From Ceratobasidium sp. AG-K (lineage: Eukaryota; Basidiomycota; Agaricomycetes; Cantharellales; Ceratobasidiaceae), in contig JAWNGF010000004.1 of the NCBI GenBank assembly GCA_037039685.1, positions 3,658,001 to 3,722,000 of the forward strand: a stretch of 64,000 bases of DNA, written 5' to 3'. Shown here piece by piece: positions 1 through 10,835 of the stretch (position 1 is the stretch's first letter; every line of letters starts with the position of its first letter). The translations under genes were made by a program, and so were the position numbers. The notes beneath the pieces are model-generated. The model worked only from the letters and a program-made list of their open reading frames with translations. It made no database searches and was not told where the DNA came from.

Positions 1-638
1 CTTCGACTACATCCCAGGGGTGTGAGACCTGTTGTCCTCTCAGTATAGTACGGATGCATCGATTACGTATCTGCTCCCCTCCGCGAACTGGTCCACCAAG
101 TTGAAAGAACAGCTGAAGTGGGTGGCTAAAGCTTGTCCCGTTTGCATCAATAGTGAACACTCTGCTATTGTGATATGAGCCACCAAAGACTGGAGTCAGG
201 TCCGGACCCCAGTTCATTGGGCCTGACACGTCGTAATTCGCCTCCGCTGAGAGGACGATTGAAATACGCCTGGGGTTTTCCGAGTGAGCAGGCAAATGGA
301 CTCCAGCGATGGTCTTCGTGATTGGTTTTAGGGGCGGTTTTGCATGCCCAATATTGGCGTACATTGAAGCCTCCGGTCCCATCTGAGTTGATGGATCTCT
401 GGTTCCCCGACTAAAATTGTCGAATCCGAACCTGGGGCGCATGTATGCGTTAGCTTCGGATTATTGCTTGCGACTGAGCGGCTTACGTAGAAACGGATGG
501 GACAAAAACGTCATTCCGTAGGGGGAAACAGGCTTGGTAGCCACCAGCATCTAGGCAATTGCCGCAGTGAACGTATATGCCCCAAGGGTTATGGCTGGAT
601 ATTGGGTGGTTGCACACGGGGCAAAAGGGGTTGTTCAT
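1..638 (-). CDS. Partial gene, zinc-ribbon-like N-terminus, function unknown (runs off left edge)
   Basis: I do not recognise this protein. The N-terminal exon begins MNNPFCPVC and carries C6-X2-C9 and C25-X2-C28, a spacing suited to a small zinc ribbon. A 55 nt intron follows (donor GTAAGC, branch-like CTAAC, acceptor CCCCAG, about positions 430-484). It joins in frame to a second open stretch that starts FGFDNFSRG and continues without a stop to base 1, so the C-terminus lies outside the window. An upstream in-frame ATG at 719 would add 27 mostly hydrophobic residues that could act as a membrane anchor. I prefer the ATG at 638 because the added part is AT-rich and not otherwise convincing. 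The second exon has no domain I can name. Confidence 0.5.
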
Positions 639-913
639 TAGATGGTGGCGAAGATTCGTGAACAGGATGTTAGAGGCTTGGATATATAATGCGCGAAGGA
701 GTAGTATTAGCACTAGCATGTTTCAGACCGCCAGTTGCCCATCAATGATTTCGAATTTCGCGACACAGTTTGCACTGCACATGTGCCCGGTATCGAGAAA
801 CAGCGACTAGCATCTTGGGACACGGGCAATCAAACCCATGGGTGTATGTTTATGGATTTTATTCAGCTATTGTAGAACGAAATAGCACATCTGATGAGCA
901 ATACGCGCAAGGT

Positions 914-2290
914 TTAAGCAAAGATGGAGATACGGGGGTCGATGTCGCCAGGGTTGTTGAACTAGTTTGATATGAGTACACGGCAAAGTAAATCCATAAT
1001 GGACACTTACGCGGATGTTCTGGTTGAGCGCGCTGATAGATTTGATCTGGTCCTCAGTCAGCTCAAAATCGTCCGACTTCAAGTTTTGCTCCAATCGGGC
1101 CTGGTTGTTGCTCTTGGGAATGACAGCGATTCCACGTTGGCTAGCCCATCGGAGCAAGATTTGAGCGGGGGCTGCGTCATTCGAGTCAGAAGCTTATCCT
1201 GTCAATCAGGTATTCACGCTCACTCTTGTTGTGCGCCTTGGCTGTGGATGCGACAACGTCGTGTTCCAACAGCGACGGCACCCCCTGGCCCATATTGAGC
1301 TCCAAGAAACTCGCAGGACCGAACGAGGAATAGGCGGTCACAGCAATGTTAAGGGTTTTGGCGAGCTTGATAAGGGGCTCCTGGGTGAGATAGGGGTGGT
1401 GCTCGATCTGGAGCACTTGAGGCGCGATGCGTGCATAGCGGACCAAGTCAATGATCAAAGAACCTTGCATATTGCTGTTCAGAGTGGTCAGTAAGAAGAA
1501 AAAAACTTGGGATTATCACGTACGAAATACCAATGTTCTTCACCAAGCCAGCATCGACGAGTTCCTCGAGTGCTTGCCAGGTCTCCTGGATTGGAGTGTT
1601 TTCTACTCAATACATTAGTCCCTGAAAAGATAGTATTTTGTCATGCCACTCACGCAGTTCGACGGTTTTTCCATCATCTCCAAACCACTCAGGCGGGTAC
1701 CGCTTGCTTGGCTCGACGTACTTGAGCGAAATGGGGAAGTGGATGAGGAATAGATCAAAGTAGTCGAGACCCCAGTCAGCGAGCTGCTTCCTGGCGAGGG
1801 CATGGGCGTGCTCCTTGGCATGAAAGGTATTCCAGAGCTATTCCCAAGTTAATACAGCTTATAGAGAATGGCATGAAAAAGCGTACCTTGGAGGTGACGA
1901 ATACGTCCTCACGCTTCACGATGCCCTCCTTGATGGCACGGGCAAGACCTTCACCGGCTTCCTTTTCATTTCCGTAGTCACCAGCGCCGTCCAACAGACG
2001 GTACCCGGTCTTGATCGCGTTGTAAACAGTCTAGACAGGTTGACGGAGCAGGCGTCAGTTTTATCGCCAATTGCCGCGTGTATCCACTCACGTCAGCGCA
2101 GGTGGACTTGGTGACCTTCCAGAGACCAAATCTATTCGACAAAGGTAAGCAAGGTCAATAAAGCGACCGACAGAAAAGGGTCGTACCCGACAAGGGGCAT
2201 CTAACGAATCACGATCAGTTGGATGTATGCATCGGTTCCGACCTGAGATCTCACCTTTTGCCCGGTGCGTTGGAGAGCGATGGTGGCCAT
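914..2290 (-). CDS. xyl1: NAD(P)H-dependent D-xylose reductase, aldo-keto reductase family
   Basis: Reduces D-xylose to xylitol in the cytosol, the first step of fungal pentose use; related family members reduce other aldoses and aldehydes. Assembled from about nine exons, the protein is near 325 residues, the usual size. The start [12 protein letters not shown] is followed by a 14 nt mini-exon that completes MPLVGFGLWKV. The AKR tetrad is visible: Asp and Tyr in [10 protein letters not shown], Lys in VFVTSKLWNT and His in FLIHFPIS. The cofactor motif [13 protein letters not shown] carries the Lys-Ser-Asn-Arg set seen in xylose reductases. The last exon gives the typical C-terminus [15 protein letters not shown] then a stop. 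All junctions keep frame with 45-60 nt GT-AG introns. It could act on other sugars in vivo; family assignment is firm. Confidence 0.93.
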
Positions 2291-2845
2291 TGTAGCAAGA
2301 GTAGAGAGAAGAGATGGGGTGGTGGTGGTATAGACTGCTGGACACTGTCGAGCAACGCAGTTTTTGAGGTCGTCCGGACGATCGACCAAAAGGGGAAGTC
2401 TCGGTCAATCGATAGCGCACTGTCGGGGCCACATCCTTGCGTGATCGTATCTCCTTGCGCGCCCTTCTGATTTCCGGCTGGGATGCTTCGTGTCCTTCGG
2501 ACGAATCGACGGATTCGTGTCGGACCGCCTGGGAGGGCCGGACCTCGGGTAAAGTCAATAAAAAACACGAGTTGAGATCATTATTAACAATTGAGTTTAT
2601 TCATTTCGTAATCAAGACGATATTCACAGTTAAATCTATGAGACAGATGACAGAGGGAACTCGGCAAGAGAATATCCAAATGCCGGAGAATAGGAGAGGG
2701 GGAGATAAGGGAAGCATAGTTGTAATAACACTGTGCCCAGACAGCGCTCCGAAGCTTGTTCGATACAAATGGAAACAAAAGGGATACACTAAATGCTCTA
2801 ACCGGCTAGCATACTGAACAACTCTGGCTAATATACTTGAATGTC
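2291..2845. other. Intergenic region upstream of xylose reductase
   Basis: About 555 bases between the xylose reductase start and the stop of the upstream PB1 gene. Open stretches exist on both strands but none has start, splice sites and composition that suggest a gene. It should hold the xylose reductase promoter and the 3' end of the PB1 gene. I see no clear motif. Confidence 0.5.
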
Positions 2846-5800
2846 TCAGCTCTGGCCGGTGTACTTGAACAAATCTTGAATAATATGGTACGCAAGCTCG
2901 TTCTCATTGACGCCGTGCGCGTTGGTCAACGGACGAATCCGGTGGCCAACGATAGATGGCAAAGCCGGATACTTCTGTGGCGTGTATCCCATCTGGGACA
3001 CGTCAGCCGGGTTTATCACCAAATCGATCCGTACATACCTCGGTCAAGCGCAACGCGACTCGCTTGGCCAAATCTTGTTGCGGGGGCTGAGCTTGGCCAT
3101 ACGGAGCACCGTACGCGTCGGGCTGCAAGCCGTGGTACGATTCCGTCCTGGACGCTACGGAAGCAGGACCGCGCGAGTAGCGCTCTGGACTGCCGCTGTT
3201 GAGAGACTGCCGCCTGCGCCGCGCGCGCTCGAAGGATGGCGCCGACTCTTCATGCACTGGTGAAACGGGCGCTGTGACTGCCGCGGCGCTCGGGAACCCT
3301 GGTGGAGGTACCAAGGTGACCTGTCCCAGACCTTCGGCATATACCGTGCCTCCAGGAGGATTGGAAAACGGCCCGCCGGTACGTGGCCCTTCAAAGGGAC
3401 TTTCAATGTACCGCCGTTCAGCCTCGTACGGTCGAGGAGGGACCAGTCCCTGCAACTGATTCGTCAGGTCTGCAATATTGGGATCCGCATTGGCCCTGCA
3501 GTAAAATCCCCATTAGTAGACGCAGTAGAGTATACGCGGACACTCACGCAGCCTTGGCCCTCTTGCGCTCGGCCTTGGCAGCCGCCCTCTCTTCCATCTC
3601 CTTCTTGCGCTCTGCCCGCTCGAGTTTGTACAACTCGCGCTGGGACCGGTAATGCTGCCTCGCCGTTTCCAGATCCGCCTTGCTGGATCCGACCGCTGCT
3701 GGTTGGCCAACACCATCCCGCCTTCGTGCGTGCTCGCCCGAGCGAATCCACGACTGGCATCGGGTGTCATTGGGCTATCCTCGGTTTCGTCGCCAGGCAC
3801 GACGGGTGGTGGGACCACGCGCGCTTGCGGGGGGAGATACGACGGGGGAACAATCTCGAAATCTCCGGGGGGAGGACGTGAGCGCGAACGGGCGCGGTTG
3901 GACTTGTCGGGCGAGCCAGAGGGGTAGGGCGAGCTTGCATAGTAAGACGACTGGGAAGGCGGGGTCGTTCCGGTCGAGTATCCCTCGCGGGTCAAGGTTG
4001 AAGCAGGATACTTGGGACGTGGGACGTTGATCACCGGGACGCTCGGCCGGCCCGGTTGGCAAACTCGAAGCTGTTGCTGAATTCGGTTGTGGGGACATTA
4101 AACTCGGGTTCGGCGGGAATGGTGGGTGTGGGAGTGACAGAAGGCGTCGGCACACGCGGCTCGAGTTCCATATTGGATGCATGCGGCGAAGCAGCGGGCG
4201 CGAGGGAAGGATCCTGGTAAGAAGGTCATCTACAGAAGCGACGATCCGGAGCATTTCGGGAGAGAGATTGTTTCCAAATGTAGCGCTGAGTGCGCCTGGC
4301 GTGAGCTTGTGCTCGAATGTCTCTCGGATGGCTGTCCGAAGTGTAAGTGGAGGTTCGAACGGCGAGATCGAAGCACGTACCATCGAGAAGATCGCGCTCG
4401 TTGTCCAAAATCCGACCGAAAGAACCCAGCAAATCAGCGACGTCGCTACAAACTTGGGCCGTGGTCTGCGGAGCGGGTGTGGCTGGGGTGCTAGCGCCAC
4501 GCCCAGACGCGTTGGGAGCGTTCAAGCTCGCGCCGCTCTCCGAGGCCAAGTCCGAGTCGAAATACTTCTTGGGCGCAGGAGTGGGTGGGTAGACCTTGGA
4601 ATTGGGGCGAGACGATTTTCCAGACGACCTTTCGCCCTTGCCCTTGGTCGACGACTTGCGCTGGCGAGCCTGAGGTTGAGGCGGGACCGGGGGCGGGGGT
4701 GGTTGCGGAACCGAGGGCGAGGTCCCAAACACATTAGCCCGTGCAGCTTCAATGCGCGCACGATAAGCCGCTTCGTCCTCTTGGTCAGGAGACTGCTCCT
4801 GCACGTGCTGCCACTCGTCCGAATAAGAAAAATCCGATTGTCGACGTGTATGCTCGGGCTCGCGTCTACGCTGCTCTTCCTCGCGTCTGCGATGTTCGTC
4901 CTCGGCCTTGAGTCGTTCACGTTCACGCTCCCATTCGCGCTCCTCGACACGGCGCTGCTCCTCGACAGTCGCGCGAACAGCAGCCTCGGCCGACACACGG
5001 GCGTTTTCCTCCCGCTCGCGCGCGGCCTCGCGTTCCATCGCCTTGAGCTCCATCTCTTCAATCTGGGCGGCTTCTTCCTTGGCCCGTTCGGCCGCTTGTT
5101 TCTTCTTGTGTTTCTTGCTACGGGGGATTGTGGCTGTCACAGCCGGGGAAGGCGCATACTGCGTGGCCCGATCTGCGACCATCGAGTCCATCTGGATCGT
5201 CGGAGCCACGGGGGGAGGCATCATACTATTCGGGCGGGTGGCTGCATTCGGCGTAGGGCGTTTGAGACCCGTGGCTACGCTCGATGGAGGACCCCAGGGC
5301 GCGGCGGGCGGTTTGGACGAGGTCGGAGTCGTGGCCTTGCCAGTCCCGCTCGTCGCAGCCCACGCCGCCGTCTTGTTCTCGTTCGTCCAGGGATTGGCCG
5401 ACTTGGGTTGCTCAGGAGGAGGGGGAGGGGGAGGGGGAGCAGGCTCTGAGCCTTTGCCCCAAACGCTAAATACGCTAGTGGGCAACCAGCTGCCACCCGT
5501 ATTCTTCTGCGCAGGCTGACTGGGCTCGGACTTGAAGCCACCCGGCAGATCCTCCTTGTCCGTCTCGTCCTCTTCCTCTGTCCCAAGCGTCGACCCTGCC
5601 AACGGACTCAACGCATCCGCAAACGTCGAATACCCCGACAGCCGAAGCTTGGTCGGATCCCGCTCGGCCTCGTCTTCCGGATTGAACCCCCACTGACTGC
5701 CCCCGCCAACCGTGCTGGCAGCCATCGTCTTGGCGTCCTGCAGCAAAAAATGATCCTCGCGCGGATCGTGCGCGCCATCGTCTGGTACACCTTCTGCCAG

Positions 5801-6061
5801 ATTCCTGACGATAAACTTGTGCGGCGCGTTGGACTCGAGTTCTTCTTCGTCGAGCGAGGCGTAGTATTCTTTCAGTTCGGGTTGGGAGGATATCGTGATC
5901 TTGTCGCCGTCTGGGTCGAGGTAGGTTAACCCCACCGAGGCGTGCGGGATGTTGCAGACGTCGCCGATCTTCCATGAGAGCTCGTGCCACGAGGGTTGGT
6001 CGACGTTTTTAAACGTCACTTTGCGGACGAGGCCGCGGTGTTGGAGTTTAAACTGGACCAT
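2846..6061 (-). CDS. PB1-domain protein with coiled coil and conserved C-terminal block (paralog 1)
   Basis: Residues 1 to about 85 form a PB1 domain: basic cluster RKVTF near residue 13 and an acidic OPCA-type motif YLDPDGDKITISSQPEL. PB1 domains mediate oligomer and heterodimer contacts. After it come long Pro/Ser/Ala-rich stretches, a Glu/Arg-rich coiled coil around 4850-5110, a run of nine prolines from a GGGGGA-like microsatellite near 5415-5440, a helical block (GSFGRILDNERDLLD), a second coiled coil near 3560-3700 and a C-terminus MGYTPQKYPAL...NENELAYHIIQDLF. One clear intron lies near 4340-4390. Frame changes near 4210, 4050 and 3690 have no convincing intron. The adjacent gene at 6677-8759 shares the same domain order. 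It lacks a ZZ finger, so an NBR1/p62-like role is not supported. Biological function unknown. Confidence 0.75.
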
Positions 6062-6676
6062 CGGTCAATGGTCAAAAGATGAGCCGGGCGAATGACGAGT
6101 CGAGGAGGGGTAAGATAATGATACGAGTGGAAAAGGGTTGAAATCCAAAGTCAAGTGTGGTGTAAATGTGGTCTGTGCAAGTGAGGGGTATCGTCGTAGC
6201 TCGTAAACGCCCCCGCCTCGATGCAGGGGGCAAATCACTGGCAGTGGACAAGAGCAGAGCCTCTGGCCAAAACTCGGACCAAGCAACCCAGATCAAGATC
6301 GAATCATCCTTTGAAATCGCTTCGGCACAGGGCACAGCGAAGCGCCGACCTCGAACGGGGCTCCATTGTTCGCGGGAGCAAATCATACGCGGAGATAATC
6401 GGTATAGGTTTGGCGACGCATTTACCGGAGAGCTGTGCGGTCTGGGCGATCGCAATGCCCAGCCGCGTCGAGGTACTCGGTCGCGTGCGCAAGCCGGATG
6501 GGAGATAAAACACAGCAATAACATTCTACACGCATGCGTGCTACAGAGTCCAAACTAATCCTTTACCGTAAATCGTAACCTAGTCCAACAAATTATACTC
6601 GTGTAAGTCGTCTCGTGTCTAGATTCATCCTTAAATCCCTCGTCTTGAACCACTTCAGCGCAAGTCCAAATTGCGT
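6062..6676. other. Intergenic region between the two PB1 paralogs
   Basis: About 615 bases holding the 3' end of paralog 2 and the promoter of paralog 1. I see no gene, RNA or repeat in it. Confidence 0.5.
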
Positions 6677-8759
6677 CTAAATCTTGCTCCCGGTGGGAAC
6701 CAACTGCGCCAACAAGTCCTCCAACAACGCATTTTCATTGGCCGACTCGGCATTGGTCGCATACGGCCGCGTCGCGTCGCGGACCATACGACTGACTTGG
6801 GGGTGTGTCGCGGCGCTAAAGCCCATCTACAATCGGAACATGAGTACACGCCATGTAAACAATAGTAAAGACACACGTCTCCGAGCTGTTCAATGAGCCA
6901 ATTGTTGAGTTGTTGACGCGTACGCGCGGCTTGTTCCGTGACGCCTGATCCGGCAACGCTCGCTGCGGGGGGCGGGACAATCCCTTTGCGCTCTGCAGTA
7001 CGTCAGTACCACCATACTTGAGCCACCTGAATACTCACCTCCACTGGCACCAGCGCCCTGACTTGCGCGTCCGGGAACTTGCGCCAACGCCTCGTTCAAC
7101 TTGTCAAACATATCTAAATTATGCGCAGGGACAACAGGCTCGGGCGGGGCGCTAGGACGCGTCAGCCAAGCCAGCAAGATGTATGCACCACTCACGTAAT
7201 AAGACGATCGCGCTTGCGTTCTTCCCTCTCGCGCTTCCGCTCCTCGCGCTCGCGGCGGTACTCCTCCTTGGTCTGCTTGTACATTTCCTTCATGTGCTCG
7301 AGCTTGACGCGGCTCTCGACGTACTTGTTCGCGTCGGCGGGGATGACTTGTTGTTGTTGTTGCTGTTGTGCTGGGACCATCGCGCCTGGGAATCGTCAGC
7401 ATAGTTCGAAACGCGTGAAAATTGGCGTACCACTCGAGGTGTTGAGCGGTCCCCATGCCGGGGCGCCTCCCGAGCGACCGGCAAACCTCCATGCAGGCCC
7501 TGTGCCGCGAATGGGCGAGCCCATACCACTAACCACGCTTCCCGCATCTGTATCCGACCGGACGCTCGCCCGATCTGCACGTGCCATGTCGAGCACAGGA
7601 CGAATGCCAGGCCCTTGAATCGTGGACGGCACGCTCGTCGCGCTCATCGCTGGCGAGCCCACCATGGGCATAGGCGCGACCGAGGGCGTGTTGAGACGCG
7701 AGGGGACGGGAGTCTCATCGGGCGCGACTACCGAGGGGGGGAGTTCGAACGCGGCAGCAGTGTAGGCTGGGGTGGCGGCGACCTGAGTCGGGGTGACTGC
7801 TTGGGTGGGTGTACGCGGTGGAGGCGGGGGGAAGAATGTGTGCAAGAGCGAGTTGACGGCGCCGAGGAGGTTGTGGGCAGCTGCTTGCTGAGTTTCGGCA
7901 GGCTGGGCGTGTTCGTCCCAATACACCCCCATGTGAGAATGGTCAAGCAGACGCCCAAAGGCTACAGGGGTCAGTACACGTCTGGAATGTGATCTAGGGC
8001 TTACTTTGGGTGACTTCGGGGTGGAGACTGACTGCACCGGACAAGGCGTGGATGAAATGCGCGACGTCTTGATACAGAGCAGGGGTAGGATGCATGACAT
8101 GCGCTGGCTCGGCGTGTTCGCCATAGACGGAGCCAGCACCGCTAGATGGCTGCTGGATGTGGATGGCAGGGTTTCCGTCGTATCCATCGACAGTGCTCCC
8201 ATTCGACGAAGACACGGTGCGTCCAAACTGGCTGCGCGTGAGTCCAGCCTCGGCAGCAGCCATTCCGAGCTCAGTGGGGGTCGGAACAGGCGAGATATGG
8301 CCTTGGGATGGAGACTTGACGCTCGCCGCTGTCGCAGCGTGTCCAAACATCATCTCAAACGGCGCAAAGCCAAAGCCCATTCCACCCCCAACAGTGCTCC
8401 TCGACGGCGCACGCCTCAAAGTCAGGCACATCGCCGCCTTGTCCGGAGGCTGAGCTGGAGCTGGAGCTGCTGCTGTCGTCTTCGCCCTTGGTCTGCCGCA
8501 TGTCGTGCACCGTAAAGCGATAGACAGTAGGAGCAGACGGGGGCTGAGCAGGGACAGTGTGGAACATATCAAACAGCTCGTCGTTGGAGTTGATGTAGAG
8601 CGTATCGCCGTCGGGATCGCGGTACGACAGCGCAACCGCCGCAGCAGGGATCCCAAACGTCGCCTCGACGCGGTGAGACACGTCGCTCCACGCAGGGTGC
8701 TCGTCGGCAAACTGCACACGACGCGTCATGCCATTGTACGTTAGCTTTACGGTCGCCAT
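6677..8759 (-). CDS. PB1-domain protein with polyQ, coiled coil and conserved C-terminal block (paralog 2)
   Basis: Tandem paralog of the gene at 2846-6061. Residues 1 to about 90 form a PB1 domain with RRVQF and the OPCA-type motif YRDPDGDTLYINSNDEL. A serine run, then a helical block (FGRLLDHSHMGVYWDEH and HNLLGAVNSLLHTFF), Pro/Thr-rich linkers, a run of seven glutamines at about 7350-7375 and a Glu/Arg/Lys-rich coiled coil (EYRREREERKREREERKR) follow. The C-terminus, MGFSAATHPQV...ANENALLEDLLAQL, matches the paralog's last exon in layout. I chose MATVKL as start because the PB1 strand begins there, as in the paralog; an in-frame ATG 27 bases upstream is possible. A frame change near 8395 lacks a good intron. 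The gene is divergent from Rab GDI with 142 bp between starts. Confidence 0.75.
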
Positions 8760-8901
8760 CGCGTATGTGGGTGGGGGGGAATGCAAGAACGGATGGAGAA
8801 AACGAGACCAATAACAATAATAAATGACTAAGCCACGTGATGCTCATATCCACTATAAATCACGTGACGTCTGCCCTCAACCCCTCACGACTTGCACCAC
8901 C
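8760..8901. promoter_or_regulatory. Bidirectional promoter with paired CACGTG boxes
   Basis: This 142 bp gap separates the divergent starts of PB1 paralog 2 (minus) and Rab GDI (plus), so it must serve both. CACGTG occurs at 8834-8839 and 8861-8866, 27 bases apart. The second is the full palindrome TCACGTGA followed by CGT, giving an overlapping TGACGT. CACGTG is the binding core of bHLH factors in fungi (Cbf1/Pho4 type). That these boxes are used is an inference from position. Confidence 0.5.
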
Positions 8902-10561
8902 ATGGATGAGGAATACGACGTGCGTGTTCCGTCTTTTCTCTAGGTGCTATCTAACCCCGCACAGGTCATTGTTCTCGGCACCGGTCTGACCGAATGTGTC
9001 CTGTCTGGCCTGCTCTCTGTCGAGGGCAAAAAGGTCCTGCACATGGACCGCAACGACTATTACGGCGCCGACTCGGCCTCGCTCAACCTCACCCAGGCAA
9101 GTATCAACTATCCGTGACGCGTCAACGCTAACCCCCCACAGCTCTACCGCCAATTCCGCAACACAGAGCCCCCCGCCGAGCTCGGACGCGACCGCGACTA
9201 TGCGATCGACCTCATCCCCAAGTTCATCATCGCCTCGGGGGAACTCACCAACATCCTCGTCCACACGGATGTCACGCGTTACCTCGAGTTCAAGCAGATT
9301 GCCGGCTCGTTTGTCTTCCGCGACGGCAAGATCTCCAAGGTCCCCAGCAACGAGCTCGAGGCTGTCAAGTCGCCGCTCATGGGTCTGTTTGAGAAGCGTC
9401 GCGCAAAAAAGTTCTTTGAGTTTATTCAAGGCTGGAAGGACGAGGATCCCGCGACGCACCAAGGTACGTCGTCATCTCGCGAAATTACGTTTAATCTCAT
9501 TTGGGTCAGGTCTCGATTTGGACAAGGATGCGATGAAGTCGGTGTACGAAAAGTTTGGTCTCGAGCCTGGTACACAGGACTTTATCGGCCACGCCATGGC
9601 TCTGCACCTCGACGACGAGTAGGTCCTTCCACCGCTCCACGACCAAGGCTAACGCTCCACAGCTACATCACCAAGCCCGCCCGCGAGACGATCAACCGCA
9701 TCATACTCTACACCCAGTCGATGGCGCGTTACGGCAAGTCGCCGTACATTTACCCGCTCTACGGTCTCGGCGAGCTCCCCCAGTCGTTTGCCCGTCTGAG
9801 CGCAATCTACGGCGGAACGTACATGCTCGACAAGAAGGTCGACAAGATTGTCACGGACGATAGCGGCAAGTTTGTCGGCGTCACGAGCGGCGGCGAGACG
9901 GTCAAGGCCAAGCAAGTCGTAAGTCGCGTCGGTCGTTCTAGTACGCGTCTGACTTTTGTAGATTGGTGACCCATCGTACTTCCTCGATACGGCCAGCGCC
10001 GGCGGCAAAGTCCGCGTCCTTGAGACCCACAAGGTCGTCCGTGCAATCTGCCTGCTCAAGCACCCGATCCCGCAAACCGACGAATCGGACAGCGTTCAGA
10101 TTATCATTCCCCAGAACCAGGTCAACCGCAAGAATGGTTAGTCTTTTCTAGCTACGCATATACCCAGCTCATGATGTACAGATATCTACATTGCGATGGT
10201 CTCGGCCACACACAATGTCTGCGCCAAGGGCATCTATGTCGCGATCGTCAGCACGATTGTCGAGACGAGCGCCCCCGAGAACGAGATCCAGCCTGGTCTT
10301 GCTCTCCTTGGCCCCATTCATGAAAAGTAAGCTCAACCACCCCGACTATGCACTCGACTAACGCTCCCCAGGTTCGTCTCGGTCACGCCTCTGTACGAGC
10401 CCACCGCACCCGGCACCGACGACAATATCTTTGTCACGCGCTCGTACGATGCGACATCGCACTTCGAGACTGTCGTCGAGGACGTGCGGGACGTGTGGAA
10501 GCGGGTGGTGGGTGATGAGCTCAAGCTCAAGAAGCGCGAGGTCGAGGTCGCGGCCGAGTAG
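8902..10561 (+). CDS. gdi1: Rab GDP dissociation inhibitor (GDI)
   Basis: Extracts GDP-bound, prenylated Rab GTPases from membranes and recycles them through the cytosol, an essential step of vesicle traffic. The short first exon MDEEYD is followed by [30 protein letters not shown], the dinucleotide-binding-like fold and conserved region of the GDI/REP family (shown here only in part: [20 protein letters not shown]). Later conserved pieces include [20 protein letters not shown] and GDPSYF. Eight exons give about 445 residues, the normal GDI length, and it ends [10 protein letters not shown]. Intron 2 (9097-9141) uses a GC donor (CAG|GCAAGT) rather than GT. The lack of a REP-type insert and the length favour GDI over Rab escort protein. 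Confidence 0.95.
9097..9141 (+). other. GC-AG intron in the GDI gene
   Basis: Removing these 45 bases joins NLTQ to LYRQF, the expected GDI sequence. The donor is GCAAGT and the acceptor CCACAG. No GT donor nearby keeps the frame. Confidence 0.85.
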
Positions 10562-10835
10562 TTTTTATGACCTGACGTTTTTTGATTCTTTTTTTTGTAT
10601 GGTACGAGTGGAGTAATGGAATGACCTTTATGTCAGTGTGTTGGAGTTTCAGTCGACTGGGCATCGAGCGTGACGGTGTTGAGACTCCCGATCCGTTGGT
10701 CCACTTGGTGCTTGCTCAATCACTCGTGTGGGGCTCCACAAGAATCACTTCATACAATTCGCGCGCCGCCAACCGCCCGGCCGCCAAACCAAAGCTACAT
10801 TACAGGCCAAGTACAACTAGAATACAGTCCTCGAA

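Noticed and set aside
4181..5449. Long plus-strand open frame of 422 codons opposite PB1 paralog 1
   Set aside because: It is Arg/Ser-rich, shows no domain and lies antisense to a well-supported coding exon whose composition explains the open frame.
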